Assembly: GCA_900752425.1 (NCBI GenBank)
Contig: CAADVE010000246.1
Location: 1 to 10,075 of the forward strand
Direction: 5' to 3'
From: an uncultured Collinsella sp.
GTDB taxonomy: Bacteria; Actinomycetota; Coriobacteriia; Coriobacteriales; Coriobacteriaceae
DNA length: 10,075 bases
Part shown: piece after piece, positions 7,092-10,075 of the stretch
How the letters are laid out: each line of letters opens with the position of its first letter
Numbering within the stretch: position 1 is the first letter of the stretch
The notes under the pieces: model-generated
Told to the model about the DNA's origin: nothing
Databases searched by the model: none
What the model saw: only the letters and a program-made list of their open reading frames with translations
Program-made: the position numbers and the translations under genes

Positions 7092-8060
7092 ATGACAACG
7101 CTTTTGGCCGATAAATACGAGGCTCGCAAGGCCGAGGTCAATGCTCGCTTTGAGCAGCTTCGCGCTAACGAGGAAGAGCTCAACCGAATCTTTGCCAAGA
7201 TCTACAACATGGAGGGCGAGGTGCCCATCGAGGTCGAGGATAAGTACGTTTCGGTGGCGCGCATCTTTGATACCGCCGATGAGATCCCCGAGAGCTATAA
7301 GGGCAACAAATACGTGCGCACTAAGCGCGATGAGATCACCTCGCTCATAAGCTATGCCGTGGGCTGCATGTTTGGCCGCTATTCGCTGGATGTGGACGGG
7401 CTGGTCCTGGCCGATCAGGGCGCCACAGTCGATGACTATCTGGCCAAGATGCCCAACTCTGATCATGTGACCTTTATGCCCGATAGCGATAACGTGCTGC
7501 CCATTACCGATGACGAGTACTTTGACGACGACATCGTGCGCTACTTTATCGACTTTGTGCGCACCGTGTATGGCGAGGAGACGCTTGAGCAGAACCTGGC
7601 CTTTATTGCCGAGGCACTCGGCGGCAAGGGTACCTCGCGCGAGGTAATTCGCACCTACTTTTTGAAGGACTTCTTTAAGGATCACTGCCAGACCTATAAG
7701 AAGCGCCCCATCTACTGGCTGTTCGACAGCGGCAAGAAGAACGGCTTCAAGTGCCTTGTTTACATGCATCGCTACCAGCCTGACCTGTTGGCCCGCATCC
7801 GCACCGACTATGTGCATGAGCAGCAGGAGCGCTACCGTGCCCAGATCGGGTATGCCAACGATGCCCTTGCCAGTGCCGAGCGCGGCGAGCTCGTGCGCTT
7901 GGATAAGCGCATCAAAAAGCTCAACGACCAGCTCAAAGAGACCATTACCTACGAGGAGAAACTGCACCACTTGGCAGACCAGATGATTAAGATCGACCTG
8001 GATGACGGCGTCAAGGTCAACTACGCCAAGTTTCAGGATGTGCTGGCGAAGATTAAGTAA
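7092..8060 (+). CDS. pglX: PglX C-terminal domain as a separate 322-residue protein (split pglX)
   Basis: This frame matches the C-terminal third of type 1 PglX, the part that normally follows the SWDFKRHPLL segment. Recognisable family stretches, in order, are RFEQLRANEEELNRIF (about residues 18-33), SLISYAVGCMFGRYSLDV, ITDDEYFDDDIVRYFIDF, SREVIRTYFLKDFF, KKRPIYWLFDSGKKNGF and LVYMHRY. The end is a charged coiled-coil-like tail that normally closes PglX. There is no methyltransferase motif here. The N-terminal piece (825) plus this piece (322) gives 1,147 residues, the length of a normal PglX. It has its own ATG and ribosome binding site, its frame is intact, and its GC content returns to that of the operon. 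It is 23 nt from pglZ. It may associate with the N-terminal chain to rebuild the enzyme, or be the remnant of a disrupted gene; conservation of all the motifs favours function or a very recent split. Confidence 0.92.
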   Translation: MTTLLADKYEARKAEVNARFEQLRANEEELNRIFAKIYNMEGEVPIEVEDKYVSVARIFDTADEIPESYKGNKYVRTKRDEITSLISYAVGCMFGRYSLDVDGLVLADQGATVDDYLAKMPNSDHVTFMPDSDNVLPITDDEYFDDDIVRYFIDFVRTVYGEETLEQNLAFIAEALGGKGTSREVIRTYFLKDFFKDHCQTYKKRPIYWLFDSGKKNGFKCLVYMHRYQPDLLARIRTDYVHEQQERYRAQIGYANDALASAERGELVRLDKRIKKLNDQLKETITYEEKLHHLADQMIKIDLDDGVKVNYAKFQDVLAKIK

Positions 8061-8073
8061 CTGCAGATACGGT

Positions 8074-8078
8074 AAGGA
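8074..8078 (+). promoter_or_regulatory. Ribosome binding site of pglZ
   Basis: AAGGA, within GGTAAGGA, lies 5 nt before ATG 8084 in the 23-nt gap after the PglX C-terminal gene. It fixes the pglZ start. Confidence 0.6.
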
Positions 8079-8083
8079 TATTC

Positions 8084-10075
8084 ATGCCCAAGATCGATGT
8101 AGAAGAACAGCTCAAGCTGCGATTTTTGCAGCCGTTGTCCTCATGCGCGCCGCGCCGTGTTGTGGTTTGGCACGATGCGGACGGCGAGTTTGCTCCTGAG
8201 TTTGAGCGATTGGCTGCCGAGGGTTTCGACGGCGTGGGGGCCGATGCCGGCGTAATGCCTGCTCACGGTGACTTTGAGCGCCCGGTGCGCTTTGTTGAGG
8301 CCTGCGAGGGCCGTATGTTTGTCGTCAAGAAGCTCATCAACCGCGATGACCTTGCGAGCGATATCTTGCTGTATCGCCGTTGCCCGCGCGGCAGGCTTGA
8401 GGGTGATTGGCTTGCCGATGTTGAGCTGTATGCCGATCAGTTCCAGGCTGACTATCTTTCGCTTTTGGCCGATCAGCTGGGTATCGAGAATATCGAAGCC
8501 GTGCGCGAGAGTCTGCGCGAGCACAAGACGTTCTTTGATGCCAAGACCCGCTGTGCTAAGTTTGCCGCGTGCGTTCCGCGTGCCTCGGGCGCATCCGATA
8601 TCGAGCTTGGAATCCTTACGGTTATCTTTGGCGGCAAGGAGCCGGGCGACGCTCGGCCCGCGTTTGTGCTGCGCGGCTGCATGACCACACTGCTGCACGA
8701 GGGCCCCGAGGCACTGGCCGCGCTGGTGGATAAGTACAGCGTGCGCGATGTTCTCTCTGCCTTTATGCTGCGCTGCTATGGGTTTGATGGACCGCTGTAC
8801 GAGCGTGACTCGCTGCTTATGCTTGCATCCCATGTGCTCCTTACGGCGGCATCAACTGCGCTTCCCGAGGGAGTGCTCAAGGGGCTCGAAAACTATATGG
8901 CTCCCGCCTACGGCCCCTATTGCCTTGAGGCGGTGCGTACGTGGGACCGGGCCGCCGATGCCCGGGCATCGAGCGAGGACCTATTTGAGATTTGTCGTTT
9001 GGTTGAGGATGCCCGTGGGCTCTTTGCGCGGTTCGAGACTCTGCCAATCGATGCGCTGGCCTCGCTTGACGTGTTCCCGTGCGTCAACGAGGCCGTGCTC
9101 TCGCAGCTGTTCAGCTCGTTTGCCCAGGGCGCGGACCGCGTTGAGGACGCACGTGCCTTTGTGGCGCGCCGTTGCGACCTAAGCTGGTACCGTCGTGTCG
9201 AGAGCTATTTTGACCTGCTTGCCGCTGTGGCCGATATGTGTGCGTTTAGGCAGGCGCACGCGGGCGGGTTCCATCTGGCGCAACCCCAGCAGGTGTGGGA
9301 TGCCTACACGTCCGATTGGTATGCCATGGACGCTGCCTATCGCCATATGTGCACCGCGTATCTGCGGGCGCGCTCCGTCGAGTGTGATGCGCTCGAGGAA
9401 CCTGCCCGCTCTGTGGCGGACTGGGCGGAGAATCTCTACAGCAACTGGTTCTTGGCCGACGCCAATGCCTGTTGGGCGGCCGCTGCGCAGGGGGAGTGGG
9501 CCGATTGCGGCTACATCGAAGGTCCCTCACGGCAGGATGAGTTCTACTGGCATATGCTGCCCACCTTTGTGGGCTCTGCCAAAACGACGGTCGTTATTGT
9601 GAGCGACGCGCTGCGCTATGAGGTGGCTCGTGACGTTGCGGCGTTGCTCGAGCGCGAGCGCGGCGGCAACGTCAAGGTCTCTAGCATGCAGGCGGTCTTT
9701 CCCTCCATTACCGAGGTGGGTATGCCCGCGCTGCTGCCGCACCAAGCGCTTGAGCTTGCAGCGGATGGCCCATTTGTGTTGGCTGACGGCATGCCCACTG
9801 CGACGACTCCGCAGCGCGAGGCCGTGCTCGCCCACGTTGAGCCCACGGCCCGCGCTTTACGCTCGAGCGCATACCTCAACATGGCGGGAACCGAGCGCAA
9901 GGCGCTGCTCAAGGACTCAAGACTCGTCTACCTCTACCACAACAAGATCGATGCTACGGGCGAGAAGGTCGTTACGCAGGATGACGTCTTCGATGCCTGC
10001 GCGGACACTGTGGAGGAACTTGCCACGTTGGCGCGCCGTGTGTGCACCGACGCCCCGGGCGCACGTGTTGTTATA
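8084..10075 (+). CDS. pglZ: BREX type 1 protein PglZ, alkaline-phosphatase superfamily (3' partial)
   Basis: PglZ is an essential BREX component of the alkaline-phosphatase superfamily that works with PglX and BrxC in phage exclusion. The frame is open from ATG 8084 to the window end, giving 664 codons; the family is usually somewhat over 800 residues, so the C-terminus lies outside. The N-terminus has RRVVVWHDADGEF (about residues 25-37), the usual opening of BREX-1 PglZ, followed by a long helical middle part. The PglZ domain begins near residue 500: VVIVSDALRYEVARDV with the metal-binding Asp at residue 508, then FPSITEVGMPALLPH (residues 539-553) with the conserved Thr at 543, then LVYLYHNKIDATGEK further on. 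No defect is visible in this gene. GC content and codon use match brxC. Confidence 0.95.
   Translation, partial: MPKIDVEEQLKLRFLQPLSSCAPRRVVVWHDADGEFAPEFERLAAEGFDGVGADAGVMPAHGDFERPVRFVEACEGRMFVVKKLINRDDLASDILLYRRCPRGRLEGDWLADVELYADQFQADYLSLLADQLGIENIEAVRESLREHKTFFDAKTRCAKFAACVPRASGASDIELGILTVIFGGKEPGDARPAFVLRGCMTTLLHEGPEALAALVDKYSVRDVLSAFMLRCYGFDGPLYERDSLLMLASHVLLTAASTALPEGVLKGLENYMAPAYGPYCLEAVRTWDRAADARASSEDLFEICRLVEDARGLFARFETLPIDALASLDVFPCVNEAVLSQLFSSFAQGADRVEDARAFVARRCDLSWYRRVESYFDLLAAVADMCAFRQAHAGGFHLAQPQQVWDAYTSDWYAMDAAYRHMCTAYLRARSVECDALEEPARSVADWAENLYSNWFLADANACWAAAAQGEWADCGYIEGPSRQDEFYWHMLPTFVGSAKTTVVIVSDALRYEVARDVAALLERERGGNVKVSSMQAVFPSITEVGMPALLPHQALELAADGPFVLADGMPTATTPQREAVLAHVEPTARALRSSAYLNMAGTERKALLKDSRLVYLYHNKIDATGEKVVTQDDVFDACADTVEELATLARRVCTDAPGARVVI

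Noticed and set aside
7056..7970. Long open frame on the minus strand (304 codons) opposite the PglX C-terminal gene
   Set aside because: It is a shadow of a GC-rich coding frame; the plus strand reads clear PglX motifs and the minus product resembles no family.
1..10075. tRNA, rRNA, CRISPR array or riboswitch
   Set aside because: Nothing with the required repeats or folds was seen; nearly all the sequence is protein-coding.

Overview
The window is a large part of a type 1 BREX phage-defence operon, read entirely on the plus strand: brxC (5' end outside the window), pglX and pglZ (3' end outside the window). The high-GC coding style, the codon use and the compact layout suggest a gut actinobacterium of the Coriobacteriia, for example a Collinsella-like genome. 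That placement is an inference from style only; no marker gene is present.

Layout. Positions 3-3386 hold BrxC, the large P-loop ATPase, but its frame is cut by one in-frame amber codon at 1842-1844; the homologous reading continues in the same frame on the other side. A perfect 12-bp hairpin (3394-3425) separates brxC from pglX. Positions 3453-5930 encode the first 825 residues of PglX, with the methyltransferase core and the target-recognition region. From about 5281 base composition falls sharply, inside the target-recognition part. The N-terminal PglX frame then ends at a TAG (5928-5930). Two small low-GC genes follow: a helix-turn-helix protein (5940-6437) and an unrecognised 152-residue protein (6480-6938). 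A separate open frame at 7092-8060, with its own start and ribosome binding site, encodes what looks like the missing C-terminal third of PglX. pglZ begins at 8084 with a good ribosome binding site and runs off the end.

How the genes work together. In known BREX type 1 systems, PglX is the site-specific adenine methyltransferase that marks self DNA. BrxC (ATPase) and PglZ (alkaline-phosphatase-superfamily protein), with BrxA, BrxB and BrxL (expected outside this window), are needed to block phage replication. Here both lesions fall in the core of the system. brxC carries one nonsense codon with everything else open. pglX is split at a domain boundary by a two-gene block whose length keeps the two halves in the same frame. 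The locus may be a recently inactivated BREX, a BREX working with a two-chain PglX, or a system whose methyltransferase specificity region was replaced by a cassette carrying its own DNA-binding protein.

There is no gene-free stretch over 300 bases; the largest gap is 6939-7091. No RNA gene, CRISPR array, transposase or recombinase was seen.
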